Origin: UBA2330 sp049293015
GTDB lineage: Bacteria > Bacteroidota > Ignavibacteria > Tepidaquicellales > Tepidaquicellaceae
Assembly (NCBI GenBank): GCA_049293015.1
Contig: JBATSB010000111.1
Coordinates: forward strand, 25,299 to 89,298
Length of the DNA: 64,000 nt
Reading direction: 5' to 3'
The notes beneath the pieces are model-generated. The model was not told the origin of the DNA. It searched no databases and was given only the letters and a program-made list of their open reading frames with translations. Numbering within the stretch: position 1 is the first letter of the stretch; every line of letters begins with the position of its first letter. The position numbers and the translations under genes were made by a program. Shown piece by piece: positions 16,212 through 25,246 of this stretch.

Positions 16212-17702
16212 TTATAACGAATAACTTCGAATTTCTTTTTCAGTTTCTATGATCTCTTTTATTTGTTCAATAAACCATTTATCTATTTTTGTTGCCTGAA
16301 ATATTTCTTCAGTAGTTGCATCGAGTAGGATTGCATATCTGATATAAAAAATATTATCAGATCTGGGAGTCTGGAGTTTGGTAAGTGTTTTGGATCGGAG
16401 AGAAAATTTTTCCTCAGTGCTGAGATTCATGATCTGGTCAAATTCATATTCATCTTTACCATCGGCACCAAGTCCCGCTCTTCCTGTTTCAAGAGATCGG
16501 ATTGCTTTTTGAAAAGCTTCCTTGAAATTTCTTCCAAAAGACATCACTTCACCAACTGATTTCATCTGTACACCGAGCACGTCATTCTCAGGATTAGTAG
16601 ATCTGAATTTATCAAAATCCCATCTCGGAATTTTAACAACTACATAATCGATCACCGGCTCAAAGCAGGAAGGTGTTGTCTTTGTAATATCGTTTGGAAT
16701 TTCATCTAGTGTATAACCGACTGCCAGCTTTGCAGCTATTTTTGCAATTGGAAAACCGGTAGCTTTTGATGCAAGTGCTGAACTTCTTGATACACGTGGG
16801 TTCATTTCAATCACAATCACTTTCCCATTATCCGGATTTACTGCAAACTGAATATTTGATCCGCCTGTCTCCACACCGATCTCTGAAATAATTTTTTTTG
16901 CGGCATCTCTAAGCTCCTGATACTGTCTGTCACTTAATGTTTGTGAAGGTGCAACTGTAATAGAATCTCCTGTGTGTACTCCCATCGGATCCATATTTTC
17001 AATAGTGCAAATTACAACAAAGTTATCATTCACATCACGCATGACTTCAAGTTCAAATTCTTTCCATCCTATCATAGATTCTTCTACTAACACTTCATGA
17101 GTCGGAGAAGCATCGAGCCCTTTATTTACAATAGTTTCAAATTCTTCTACGTTATAAGCAATACCTCCGCCTGTCCCGCCAAGTGTAAATGAAGGTCTTA
17201 TGATCAAAGGAAATCCGGTGTTATTGGCAAACTCTTTTGCATCATCAAAATTTTTTACAAACTTTCCATTGGAAACATTCAGTCCGATCTTCTTCATAGC
17301 ATTATGAAAAAGTTCGCGTGATTCGGCTTTGTTTATGGAATCGACTTTTGCACCAATAAGCTCAACATTATATTTTTTCAAGATGCCTTTTTCATGAAGA
17401 TCCATTGCTGCATTAAGAGCAGTTTGCCCTCCCATAGTCGGAAGTATGGCATCGGGTTTTTCTTTTCGGATGATCATTTCAATATATTTACTATTGATAG
17501 GTTCTATATATGTTGCATCTGCAATTTCCGGATCGGTCATGATAGTCGCAGGATTTGAATTTATCAGAACTACTCTGTAACCTTCTTCCTTCAATGCTTT
17601 GACTGCCTGTGTCCCTGAATAATCAAATTCACAGGCTTGACCTATCACTATCGGTCCGCTGCCGATTATCAGAATTGTTTTGATGTCAGTCCTTTTTGGC
17701 AT
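16212..17702 (-). CDS. carB: Carbamoyl-phosphate synthase large subunit, N-terminal half only
   Basis: 496 residues beginning MPKRTDIKTILIIGSGPIVIGQ, a canonical CarB start. It has the FDYSGTQA, NSNPATIMTDP and RPSFTLGGTGGG features of the first (carboxyphosphate) ATP-grasp domain. It then enters the oligomerisation domain and stops after IDKWFIEQIKEIIETEKEIRSYSL. Full CarB has about 1,070 residues. The second ATP-grasp domain and the MGS-like allosteric domain are absent. The 129 bases before the beta-lactamase gene contain no remnant of them. Separately encoded CarB halves are known from some archaea and thermophiles, and this break point is similar to those. The carA gene is not here. This is either a naturally split gene or a truncated one. 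Confidence 0.9.
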   Translation of the reverse strand: MPKRTDIKTILIIGSGPIVIGQACEFDYSGTQAVKALKEEGYRVVLINSNPATIMTDPEIADATYIEPINSKYIEMIIRKEKPDAILPTMGGQTALNAAMDLHEKGILKKYNVELIGAKVDSINKAESRELFHNAMKKIGLNVSNGKFVKNFDDAKEFANNTGFPLIIRPSFTLGGTGGGIAYNVEEFETIVNKGLDASPTHEVLVEESMIGWKEFELEVMRDVNDNFVVICTIENMDPMGVHTGDSITVAPSQTLSDRQYQELRDAAKKIISEIGVETGGSNIQFAVNPDNGKVIVIEMNPRVSRSSALASKATGFPIAKIAAKLAVGYTLDEIPNDITKTTPSCFEPVIDYVVVKIPRWDFDKFRSTNPENDVLGVQMKSVGEVMSFGRNFKEAFQKAIRSLETGRAGLGADGKDEYEFDQIMNLSTEEKFSLRSKTLTKLQTPRSDNIFYIRYAILLDATTEEIFQATKIDKWFIEQIKEIIETEKEIRSYSL

Positions 17703-17744
17703 CAGGATTTTTATTAAAATATTTTAAATAATTTGAACAGCATT

Positions 17745-19889
17745 TCACTTAATTGTTTCCTTCTTTTTATGAACACCGTTTTGAATAACTTTTTTTCTTA
17801 AAGATTCTTTCAACTCCTTTTCAGTTTTTATTACGGCTTTCTTTAATAAAAATTCCTGAATATTCTTTTTCTCAAACTGAATATCATTCAATTTAAGAAA
17901 ATCTTCTTTGCGGATATAAGAACCGTCATCAAGCATTACCCAAGTTTTTGCAGTGTCTGTAAGATATAATTTGAGAATATCGATAGCATCCTGTTTAATT
18001 CTTTTATCTTCAATAGGAAAAAATATCTCGACTCTCCTGTCAAAATTTCTCTGCATAATATCAGCACTGCCGAAGTAAAGTTTTGGCTCACCGTTGTTAT
18101 GGAAATAATATGCGCGGCTGTGCTCGAGGAATCTTCCCACTATACTATAAACATTAATGTTGTCGCTTAACCCTTCAACCTGCGGACGTAGCCTGCAGAT
18201 ACCTCTTGTAATCAGATCAATCTTTACACCTGCTTTTGAAGCCTGATAAAGTTTTAAAATAACTTCTTCATCAACAACTGAATTATTTTTAAATAAAATA
18301 TATCCGTTATTATTTTCTTTATGCGATTTTATTTCATCATCAATAAGTTTCAGCACTTTCCTTCTTAGGGTGATAGGTGCAACAAGTAATTTGTTAAATG
18401 ACTTTTGTTTGGAATAACCGGTCAGGTAATTAAATAGATTTGAAGCATCTTTACAAAAATCCTGATCAGTAGTAAAAAGACCAAAGTCTGTATATATCCT
18501 GGACGTAACCGAGTTGTAATTTCCTGTACTTAAATGCAGATATCTTTTCATTCCTTTTTTTTCTTTTCTTACAACAAGTGCCATTTTACAGTGAGTCTTA
18601 AGACCAACAAGACCATAGACCACGTGAACGCCTGCATTTTCTAATTCTCTTGCCCAGATAATATTATTCTCTTCATCAAATCTGGCTTTGAGTTCGACTA
18701 CGGCTGTTACCTGAATACCGTTTTCTGCAGCTTCAATAAGTGATTTGATAATTAATGAATCACCGCTGGTCCTGTAAAGTGTAAGCTTGATAGCATATAC
18801 ATTAGGGTCTTCAGCAGACTGTGCAATGAATTCACTGACTGATGAAAAGGAATAAAAAGGATGATGAAGCATTATGTCATTTTCGGAAATTGCTTTAAAA
18901 AAATCTTCTTCCTGTCTGAAGTATGAAGAAATTCTTGGAGTAAAACCTTCGTACTTTAATTCTCTTATATCGATCTTATAAAGTGACATAAGATCGCCAA
19001 GATTGAGCATTCCGTCTATTTTATAAATTTCATTATTCTCAGCCTTTAAAATGTTTTTCAGATATGTAAGAAGTTTATCGGGCATTTTGTTATCTACTTC
19101 AAGTCTTACCAAAATCCCCAGTCTTCTTTTTTTTACTTCTTCTTCAATAAGAGTAAGCAGGTCTGCAGCTTCTTCTTCTTCAAGTTCCAGATCAGCATTT
19201 CTTGTAATACGAAAAGCATATGACTCAATTACATTCATTCCAGGGAAAAGCTTAACTGCATTAGCTTTAATTATATTTTCAAGTAAAATAAAATGATGTT
19301 CCTTTCCATTATTAATCAGATAGAACCTGGAAATATTATTTGGTATCTGAATTACACAGACTTTTTCCTCGACGATCTCAGTATCAGGATCATCAAGTAT
19401 AATTGCAAGAGCAAGGCTTCTGTTTATTAAATTAGGAAAAGGGTGTACGTTGTCAATTGCAAGCGGTGTTAGAACAGGAAATAACTCCTGGTCAAAATAT
19501 TTGTCTAATATTGATTTTTTTTCTTCATTAAGCTTTTCATAATTCAGGAATTCAATTTTATTGGATTTCAGCAGCGGTTTAATCTCATCATTAAATATCC
19601 TGTGCAGATCTTCAACTTGCGGAGTAAGAACTTCAAACACCTTATCCTGTTGTTCCTGTGCTGTCATACCGTCAGTGGAAAGATCATTCACATGGCTTGT
19701 GACCTGCCTTTTTAGTCCGGCAAATCTGATCATAAAAAACTCATCCAGATTTGTACTGAAGATCGAAAGGAATTTAAGTCTTTCAAGTAAAGGTTGAGAA
19801 GCATCTTTTGCTTCTTCTAAAACTCTTTTGTTGAATTCAATCCAGCTTAATTCCCTGTTTAAAAAATATTCTGATTTTTTCTTTGACAT
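17745..19889 (-). CDS. ppk1: Polyphosphate kinase 1
   Basis: 714 residues, the normal PPK1 length. It makes polyphosphate from ATP, reversibly. The N-terminal domain FLNRELSWIEFNKRVLEEA..FSTNLDEFFMIR is diagnostic. The two catalytic histidines of the phospholipase-D-like domains are visible at H433 (LKTHCKM) and H590 (LEHSRAYYF), close to E. coli numbering. KLTLYRTSGDS and RYLHLSTGNYN add further support. It lies 42 bases upstream of carB on the same strand. No exopolyphosphatase gene is adjacent. Confidence 0.97.
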   Translation of the reverse strand: MSKKKSEYFLNRELSWIEFNKRVLEEAKDASQPLLERLKFLSIFSTNLDEFFMIRFAGLKRQVTSHVNDLSTDGMTAQEQQDKVFEVLTPQVEDLHRIFNDEIKPLLKSNKIEFLNYEKLNEEKKSILDKYFDQELFPVLTPLAIDNVHPFPNLINRSLALAIILDDPDTEIVEEKVCVIQIPNNISRFYLINNGKEHHFILLENIIKANAVKLFPGMNVIESYAFRITRNADLELEEEEAADLLTLIEEEVKKRRLGILVRLEVDNKMPDKLLTYLKNILKAENNEIYKIDGMLNLGDLMSLYKIDIRELKYEGFTPRISSYFRQEEDFFKAISENDIMLHHPFYSFSSVSEFIAQSAEDPNVYAIKLTLYRTSGDSLIIKSLIEAAENGIQVTAVVELKARFDEENNIIWARELENAGVHVVYGLVGLKTHCKMALVVRKEKKGMKRYLHLSTGNYNSVTSRIYTDFGLFTTDQDFCKDASNLFNYLTGYSKQKSFNKLLVAPITLRRKVLKLIDDEIKSHKENNNGYILFKNNSVVDEEVILKLYQASKAGVKIDLITRGICRLRPQVEGLSDNINVYSIVGRFLEHSRAYYFHNNGEPKLYFGSADIMQRNFDRRVEIFFPIEDKRIKQDAIDILKLYLTDTAKTWVMLDDGSYIRKEDFLKLNDIQFEKKNIQEFLLKKAVIKTEKELKESLRKKVIQNGVHKKKETIK

Positions 19890-20014
19890 GGAAATAAATT
19901 TAATTTTAATAGCTAAGATTTTCTATGTAAATTTTTTTATTTTATATGACTTGTTTAAAAACATAAACATTCCGAATTTGTGATGCCCCGACATTTAAAA
20001 ATTAAACCTATTTT

Positions 20015-22357
20015 ATGGGGAAAAAAATATTTAATTTAGTAAGGTTTACAACATATCTTTCTTGCACTTTCCTGTTTCTTTCTTTTGCTTCAAACTCCAA
20101 TGCTGTTACAATTACCGATGACTTAGATCCTGAGACTTCACTTTGGCTTCAACGTGTTAGTGCAGCAGGTGGAACAGTTTCTGACAGTATAATTTCTGCA
20201 GTTGATGATTATATTAAAGAGATAAAGGGTTTAAAATATCAGACCTTAAATATCAGGGACAGGATATTTCGTGAGAATTGGTTTTGCGGAAATTTTAATG
20301 CTGCTTTTGTACCGATAATTGTAAATCCAACTGGTTCTCCGGTAGCTATGGGAAATACAACAGATATTAATAGAAATTTTACTTCTTCAAATTATAAAGA
20401 TACCGGGAAATACAGCGGATTAAAAGGGAACGGAGTAAACCAGTATATTGAAACAGGATTTACACCTTCACTGATAAATGAATTCCCGTTAAATGATGTA
20501 TATTTTTTATTCTATTGCCTTACAGATTCAGTAGATTACGGAAGATCGGGCAGCAGGGGAACTTCGGGAAGCGGATTTTATGCTTATCCAAAATTTGTTA
20601 CAGGAAATTCACATTTTGTATTAAATTCCAGTACAGGAGGGGTTGTAGTATTTCAGTCTATTAAAGGTTACACTCTTCATCAAAGATCAAACAGTCAGGA
20701 AATAAAATCATATTATTCATTGGGTCAGGTTGGTTCATCCCAGATAGTTTCTACTTCAAAGCCGGATAAACAAATTTATATAGGTGCTTTTAATAATAAC
20801 GGCGTAACTGACACATATTCCACTACAAGATACGGCGGATATTCATTGGGTAAAAGTTTTTCTGATCAGGCGAGAGTTGTACATTTCAATGCTGTTCAAA
20901 GATTAATGTCCAGACTTGGAAGAAAATTGCCTGAGTCAGTACAGACTGATTTGAAATCAAATCTCATTACATTTTCGGGTAAAAATCTTATAGTAAATTA
21001 TGAAACTCGAAATAACGGAAATATCAAGTTTGGTCTTAGTGATATTAATGGAAATGTAATAAGTGGCTATTCTGTAGATAACTGTATTCCATTATCTGGA
21101 AATGAATTTACAAAAACAGTTTCATGGAATTCAGGAAATGATCTTAGCTCTCTGGTAAATACACCATTATATTTAAATATAAGAATGACAGATGCTGATC
21201 TTTATAGTATTCAATTTCAAAATAAAATCGTCCAAACTGACAGTTCAAAGCAAGGATTCAAGATAGGTACTTATAAACAATTCTTTGCTGACACATTATT
21301 TATAGGGAGTTTTCCAAGTGTTACGAGAAAGATGCATAATCCTGTAAAAGAAACGCAGCCTGTAGTGAGACCGGAGCAAGAATGGGAAGAAAACCGTCTG
21401 TTTACAACTTATAGCAATGTAACATATTCGAAAAGTATAGAGCAAAACAGAATGGTATTCAAAATGTGGCTAAGGGCTGTTACTAGCACATATAGACTAC
21501 CGGTATATTATGAATCAATAGATGGTGTAAACTGGACCAGACCTGTACTTGAGCAGTTTAAATTTAATAACAGCATGGAAAATAATATCATGTCTGATGC
21601 TCCTTATCCCGGAGGTTTATACACAGTAATTGATGATTCACTTTATAATCAATCAGATTCAACAAGAAGATATAAATCTATGTACAACACACACTCTAAT
21701 GGTTTAAGCTATCTTAATGTTTCATTTTCATATGATGGTATAACCTGGATACCTTATGCAGATAATCCAGTAGGATATACTGGAGAAGATCTGACATCAA
21801 GTGGTTGGAATCCTGTAGTTGGAAAATACTTAGGATATTTCAGAGATTCACTAGGAATAAGAAACGTTTCAAGATACGTAAGCAATGACTGGATAAACTG
21901 GACGAAAACGGGAAAAGTATTAGTGCCGGATGCAAATGACCAACCAGTTACAGGATACTATAATTTGCATGTATTATTCAAAGACAGTGTTTACTGGGGA
22001 TTTCTGGGACACTTACAGCTTAATGCAAACGGGGAAGAAAATCCTTCGAATCCATCACGAACGGATAACACAGTTCATATTGAATTGGTGTTTTCAAGAG
22101 ACGGAATAAATTTCACCAGATGCGGTAATAGAATGCCGTTTCTAGATATAGGAACACTTGCTGCATGGGATGATCAATGTATTTATTCTATAGGTGTACC
22201 TATAGTTGTTGGCAATGAATATTATTATTATTATAATGGATTTAACACAAAACATATGTGGACAGCACCTCCACCTGCAAATGGTCAGCCAAAGACTGCA
22301 CAGGTTGGATTGGCGAAAATAGGAATAGACAGATTTGTTTCTTTGTCAACATATTAA
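20015..22357 (+). CDS. Secreted LamG-like plus five-bladed-propeller (GH43/32-like) protein
   Basis: 780 residues with an N-terminal signal segment (residues 7-30). Residues about 40-300 resemble modules often found in phage tail and surface proteins of this phylum: a helical start (LDPETSLWLQRVSAAGGTVSDS), then a concanavalin-like lectin region with LKGNGVNQYIETGF and IYIGAFNNNG. From about residue 430 the repeated motifs YESIDGVNWTRP, SFSYDGITWIPY, YVSNDWINWTKTG and VFSRDGINFTRCG look like blades of a GH43/GH32- or sialidase-like propeller. Glycan binding or hydrolysis on the cell surface is inferred. No catalytic residues can be assigned with confidence and no T9SS sorting domain is visible at the end. 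Confidence 0.65.
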   Translation: MGKKIFNLVRFTTYLSCTFLFLSFASNSNAVTITDDLDPETSLWLQRVSAAGGTVSDSIISAVDDYIKEIKGLKYQTLNIRDRIFRENWFCGNFNAAFVPIIVNPTGSPVAMGNTTDINRNFTSSNYKDTGKYSGLKGNGVNQYIETGFTPSLINEFPLNDVYFLFYCLTDSVDYGRSGSRGTSGSGFYAYPKFVTGNSHFVLNSSTGGVVVFQSIKGYTLHQRSNSQEIKSYYSLGQVGSSQIVSTSKPDKQIYIGAFNNNGVTDTYSTTRYGGYSLGKSFSDQARVVHFNAVQRLMSRLGRKLPESVQTDLKSNLITFSGKNLIVNYETRNNGNIKFGLSDINGNVISGYSVDNCIPLSGNEFTKTVSWNSGNDLSSLVNTPLYLNIRMTDADLYSIQFQNKIVQTDSSKQGFKIGTYKQFFADTLFIGSFPSVTRKMHNPVKETQPVVRPEQEWEENRLFTTYSNVTYSKSIEQNRMVFKMWLRAVTSTYRLPVYYESIDGVNWTRPVLEQFKFNNSMENNIMSDAPYPGGLYTVIDDSLYNQSDSTRRYKSMYNTHSNGLSYLNVSFSYDGITWIPYADNPVGYTGEDLTSSGWNPVVGKYLGYFRDSLGIRNVSRYVSNDWINWTKTGKVLVPDANDQPVTGYYNLHVLFKDSVYWGFLGHLQLNANGEENPSNPSRTDNTVHIELVFSRDGINFTRCGNRMPFLDIGTLAAWDDQCIYSIGVPIVVGNEYYYYYNGFNTKHMWTAPPPANGQPKTAQVGLAKIGIDRFVSLSTY

Positions 22358-22383
22358 GTTTTAAAACAAATATGTAATAAGAT

Positions 22384-22827
22384 ATGAATAATGAGCTCAG
22401 AACTTTATTTGGTTTTAATGAAATCACAATGAAACTGAATATGTCAGATATCACACAGGCGGAGAGTCTCAGGTATCCAGAAAAAGGAGGAAATTGTATA
22501 AACTGGATACTTGGGCATATAGTTTTAACAAGAGATCTAATACTTGAGATGACAGGAAATAAAAAACTTTGTAGTGAAGAAAGCCAGAAGAAATATAAAA
22601 AGGGATCTGTAGCAATTGATTCAAACGAAGCAGAAGAAATATCTGAGCTTCTGAATAAATATAATAAGTCACAGGAAATACTTCTTAGGACGCTTAATGA
22701 AAAGGATTTCAGTTTTGAAACGGAAGTTAATGAAAATTTGATAGGGTTGGGATTTCATGAAGCGTATCATTTAGGTCAGATAGGGTTGTTAAGGAGGATG
22801 ACAGGTAGAAAAAGTCTGATAGGGTAA
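22384..22827 (+). CDS. DinB-superfamily protein
   Basis: 147 residues of the four-helix DinB/YfiT-like fold. The metal-binding histidines are recognisable in INWILGHIVLTRD and in the C-terminal HEAYHLGQIGLLRR motif. Members include thiol-dependent transferases and many proteins of unknown substrate. No partner gene is adjacent. It is followed after 6 bases by a palindrome with a T-run that should terminate its message. The start at the first ATG keeps the first helix (LRTLFGFNEITM) intact. Confidence 0.85.
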   Translation: MNNELRTLFGFNEITMKLNMSDITQAESLRYPEKGGNCINWILGHIVLTRDLILEMTGNKKLCSEESQKKYKKGSVAIDSNEAEEISELLNKYNKSQEILLRTLNEKDFSFETEVNENLIGLGFHEAYHLGQIGLLRRMTGRKSLIG

Positions 22828-22833
22828 TATCTA

Positions 22834-22857
22834 AAAAAACCGTTAAAACGGTTTTTT
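22834..22857. terminator. REP-like palindrome acting as terminator after the DinB gene
   Basis: AAAAAACCGTT-AA-AACGGTTTTTT: an 11-bp stem ending in six T, directly behind the DinB stop codon. It is the longest member of the palindrome family found around the RAYT gene, 14 kb away. Confidence 0.8.
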
Positions 22858-22965
22858 ACCTGCATAAACTAAGATTACAATTACAGTAACAATTTAATTT
22901 TCTATCATTATTCACTCTGAAAGAAACATTCACATCTTCTATTGACTTAGATTATTTCTAACATA

Positions 22966-22983
22966 AACCGTTAAAACGGTTTT
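22966..22983. repeat. REP-like palindrome at the 3' end of msrB
   Basis: AAACCGTT-AA-AACGGTTT, 10 bases beyond the stop codon of the minus-strand msrB gene. Its centre is 129 bases from that of the previous palindrome, nearly the same spacing as between copies 3, 4 and 5 near the RAYT gene. Confidence 0.8.
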
Positions 22984-22993
22984 TACCCAATCC

Positions 22994-23521
22994 TCACCTC
23001 TCAACAAATTTCAAAGATACCGAATTTATACAATATCGTAATCCCGTTGGTGCAGGTCCGTCATCAAATACATGACCTAAATGACCGCCGCATCGGCTGC
23101 ATAATACTTCATCCCGTGTCATGCCTTTTGAATTATCCAACCCTACTATTATGTTCTTTTCACTATAAGGTTCGTAAAAACTCGGCCAGCCCGTTCCTGA
23201 ATCAAACTTTGATCCAGATTCAAATAACTCCTGCCCGCAACCAATACATAGATATTTTCCTGATCTTTTATTTTTATCATATTCTCCTGTAAATGCACGT
23301 TCAGTTCCTTTTTGTCTGGTCACCCGATATTCTTCTTCTGTCAATGTTCTACGCCACTCTTCTTCTGTCTTCGTAACTTCAAACTCAGAAATACTCTCCT
23401 CTTTTACCTGTGACTTTATCGAATCCTGAATATTGCCAAGTGTTATTTCTTCTTTTTCCGAACATGAAACTAATGTTATTAACATTAATATTATTGTTAA
23501 CATAATTGATTTTATAATCAT
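22994..23521 (-). CDS. msrB: Peptide-methionine (R)-S-oxide reductase MsrB, lipoprotein form
   Basis: 175 residues with a lipobox (LVSC, Cys20), so the enzyme should act in the cell envelope. The MsrB core is complete: zinc cysteines C92/C95 (CIGCG) and C141/C144 (CSRCGGHLGHVFDDGP), GTGWPSF, and the nucleophilic cysteine C164 in LRYCINSVSL. It repairs methionine-R-sulfoxide in proteins. A thioredoxin-like or MsrA partner is not adjacent. The gene is convergent with the DinB gene, and the shared gap carries two palindromes. Confidence 0.95.
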   Translation of the reverse strand: MIIKSIMLTIILMLITLVSCSEKEEITLGNIQDSIKSQVKEESISEFEVTKTEEEWRRTLTEEEYRVTRQKGTERAFTGEYDKNKRSGKYLCIGCGQELFESGSKFDSGTGWPSFYEPYSEKNIIVGLDNSKGMTRDEVLCSRCGGHLGHVFDDGPAPTGLRYCINSVSLKFVER

Positions 23522-23593
23522 TTTTATTTTAAAAATTTTATGTGTGTGCTTTAACCTATATATTTTCTGACAAGTTCATCCCCAAAAAAATTA

Positions 23594-23989
23594 TCAAACA
23601 AGATATTCACTATATAACTCTAAAATTCTTCTGTATTCTTTTACCGCTTCATCTTTATTATAGCCCTCCTGTTGTATAGTAAAGGAAAGCGATTTTAATT
23701 TTCCTGCACATTCTAATGACTTTGTCAGATGATCACTAACAGAAAGCTGCTTGTGCATACCTGTAAATATAGTTGCTGTTGCTGTAAATACTGCTACTAT
23801 TCCGCAGGTCCATTTCCAGGCAACAGCTCCTTCTCCTGCAACAGGTCCGGTAAAAGCTGTTAATCCTGCTAAAAGAGTTGCAAGTACACTGGCGATCAAA
23901 CTTATCATTATATATCTGGAATTTGTTTTCCTTAGCTTTATATAATTTTTCTCCGACTTTAAAAGACTTTCCCGAATTTCGTTTGTCAT
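23594..23989 (-). CDS. Small two-TM membrane protein, SLATT-like
   Basis: 131 residues: a charged N-terminal helix (EIRESLLKSEKNYIKLRKTNSRY), two hydrophobic segments (about residues 27-45 and 57-75) joined by a short Gly/Ala loop, then an amphipathic helix (DHLTKSLECAGKLKSLSF) and a C-terminal helix. This order resembles SLATT-type 2-TM proteins, some of which are pore-forming effectors in conflict systems. No nucleotidyltransferase, SLOG or reverse-transcriptase gene is next to it, so the resemblance is structural only. An AGGAG-like stretch precedes the start. Confidence 0.6.
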   Translation of the reverse strand: MTNEIRESLLKSEKNYIKLRKTNSRYIMISLIASVLATLLAGLTAFTGPVAGEGAVAWKWTCGIVAVFTATATIFTGMHKQLSVSDHLTKSLECAGKLKSLSFTIQQEGYNKDEAVKEYRRILELYSEYLV

Positions 23990-24367
23990 TTTATTTCTCC
24001 TGTGAATTTAGTTTTAACAAATATAATAAAAATAATTTTTTGAATTTTTGTTTATTTTTATATTCAGTGTTGTCCAATACGTTTTGAAAAATAAATAATT
24101 AGTCTGATTTAAATATATTTGAAAATGCAGTTTATTGCTTTTAAAAAAATTAATTCTCATTCTAAATTTATCAAAAAAAATATATCTCGACATTTACAGA
24201 CTCAAGTTTGGGAAAACTCTTAAAATTGAAACTCAATTTAAAGCTCACTTCCGGCAATTTATCACCAATCATTTCTTTAATCCGAAAAAGAAAAATATTA
24301 TAGTCGAAAATCATTTAATAATTTAATACTTTAGAAAAACGTTTTATAAACTTTAAACTAATGTATC
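23990..24367. other. Gene-free stretch
   Basis: About 380 very A+T-rich bases between the divergent 2-TM protein and the peroxiredoxin. A 63-codon frame at 24135-24326 has the composition of random AT-rich DNA and I do not call it. Promoters for both flanking genes must lie here, but I cannot place them. Confidence 0.6.
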
Positions 24368-25006
24368 ATGGCAGCACTAAGATTAGGCGACACAGCACCG
24401 GATTTTACAGCAATGACTACCGAAGGTGAAATCATGTTTCATAAATGGCTTGGAGATAAATGGGGTGTTCTTTTTTCCCATCCAGCTGACTTTACACCTG
24501 TATGTACAACTGAACTAGGTATGGTTTCTAAACTCAAAGATGAATTTGATAAACGAAATGTAAAAGTAATTGGACTAAGCGTAGATCCGCTTGACTCACA
24601 TTTGAAATGGATCAGTGACATAAATGAAACTCAGAATACAAATGTCAACTTTCCGATGATCGCTGATGAAGATAAGTATGTTGCTAATCTTTATGATATG
24701 ATACATCCAAATGCAGATAATACTTTAACTGTAAGATCTGTTTTTATTATCGGACCGGATAAAAAAATTAAACTTTCTCTTACTTATCCGGCTTCTACCG
24801 GTAGAGACTTTTTTGAAATTTTAAGAGCAATAGATTCTCTTCAGCTAACTGCAAATTATTCAGTGGCTACACCTGTCAACTGGAAAGACGGCGATGATTG
24901 CATTATCGTTAATTCTATTTCTAATGAAGATGCTGTAAATAAATTTCCAAAAGGCTTTATAGAAGTAAAACCTTACCTGAGAGTAACTCCTCAGCCAAAT
25001 AAGTAA
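24368..25006 (+). CDS. Peroxiredoxin, 1-Cys/Prx6 type
   Basis: 212 residues. The peroxidatic cysteine is in HPADFTPVCTTELG, and the long C-terminal domain with VATPVNWKDGDDCIIVNSIS is typical of the Prx6/archaeal-type subfamily. A second cysteine in GDDC may act as resolving residue, as in some members. It reduces hydrogen peroxide and organic peroxides in the cytoplasm. A strong terminator follows. The start is the ATG directly ahead of AALRLGDTAPDFTA, the normal N-terminus of the family. Confidence 0.95.
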   Translation: MAALRLGDTAPDFTAMTTEGEIMFHKWLGDKWGVLFSHPADFTPVCTTELGMVSKLKDEFDKRNVKVIGLSVDPLDSHLKWISDINETQNTNVNFPMIADEDKYVANLYDMIHPNADNTLTVRSVFIIGPDKKIKLSLTYPASTGRDFFEILRAIDSLQLTANYSVATPVNWKDGDDCIIVNSISNEDAVNKFPKGFIEVKPYLRVTPQPNK

Positions 25007-25025
25007 TTAATTCATTTTGATTTAT

Positions 25026-25059
25026 CATAACAGACAAATTTTTTACTTTGTCTGTTATG
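25026..25059 (+). terminator. Intrinsic terminator after peroxiredoxin
   Basis: A perfect 13-bp stem (CATAACAGACAAA / TTTGTCTGTTATG) with an 8-base T-rich loop, 20 bases after the stop codon. Confidence 0.85.
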
Positions 25060-25246
25060 GTTTATTAAAATCTTCGCAACCATTATAGTAATACACCGTT
25101 TTAACTTCTGTTATTTTTACTGATCTATATCTTTTCACAGTATATTTTACATCTGTGCATTTTTAAGAATAATTATTTTAGCTAAATTAGTTAACACAAA
25201 TTCAATTATCGTTAAGAGTTTTTAATCTACTTTTTTTTTAGAATAA

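Noticed and set aside
20015..22357. Prophage remnant around the lectin/propeller protein
   Set aside because: Only the N-terminal module is phage-like. Neighbours are ordinary chromosomal genes and no integrase, attachment site or structural genes are visible.
24063..24096. TTCAGTG(T/C)TGTCCAA..TTTTGAAAA words at 24063 and 32991 as a repeat family
   Set aside because: Only about 30 bases with several mismatches and two occurrences; not enough to support a call.
24135..24326. 63-codon frame as a gene
   Set aside because: Composition is that of random A+T-rich DNA (Ile, Leu, Lys, Phe, Asn), with no ribosome site and no recognisable motif.
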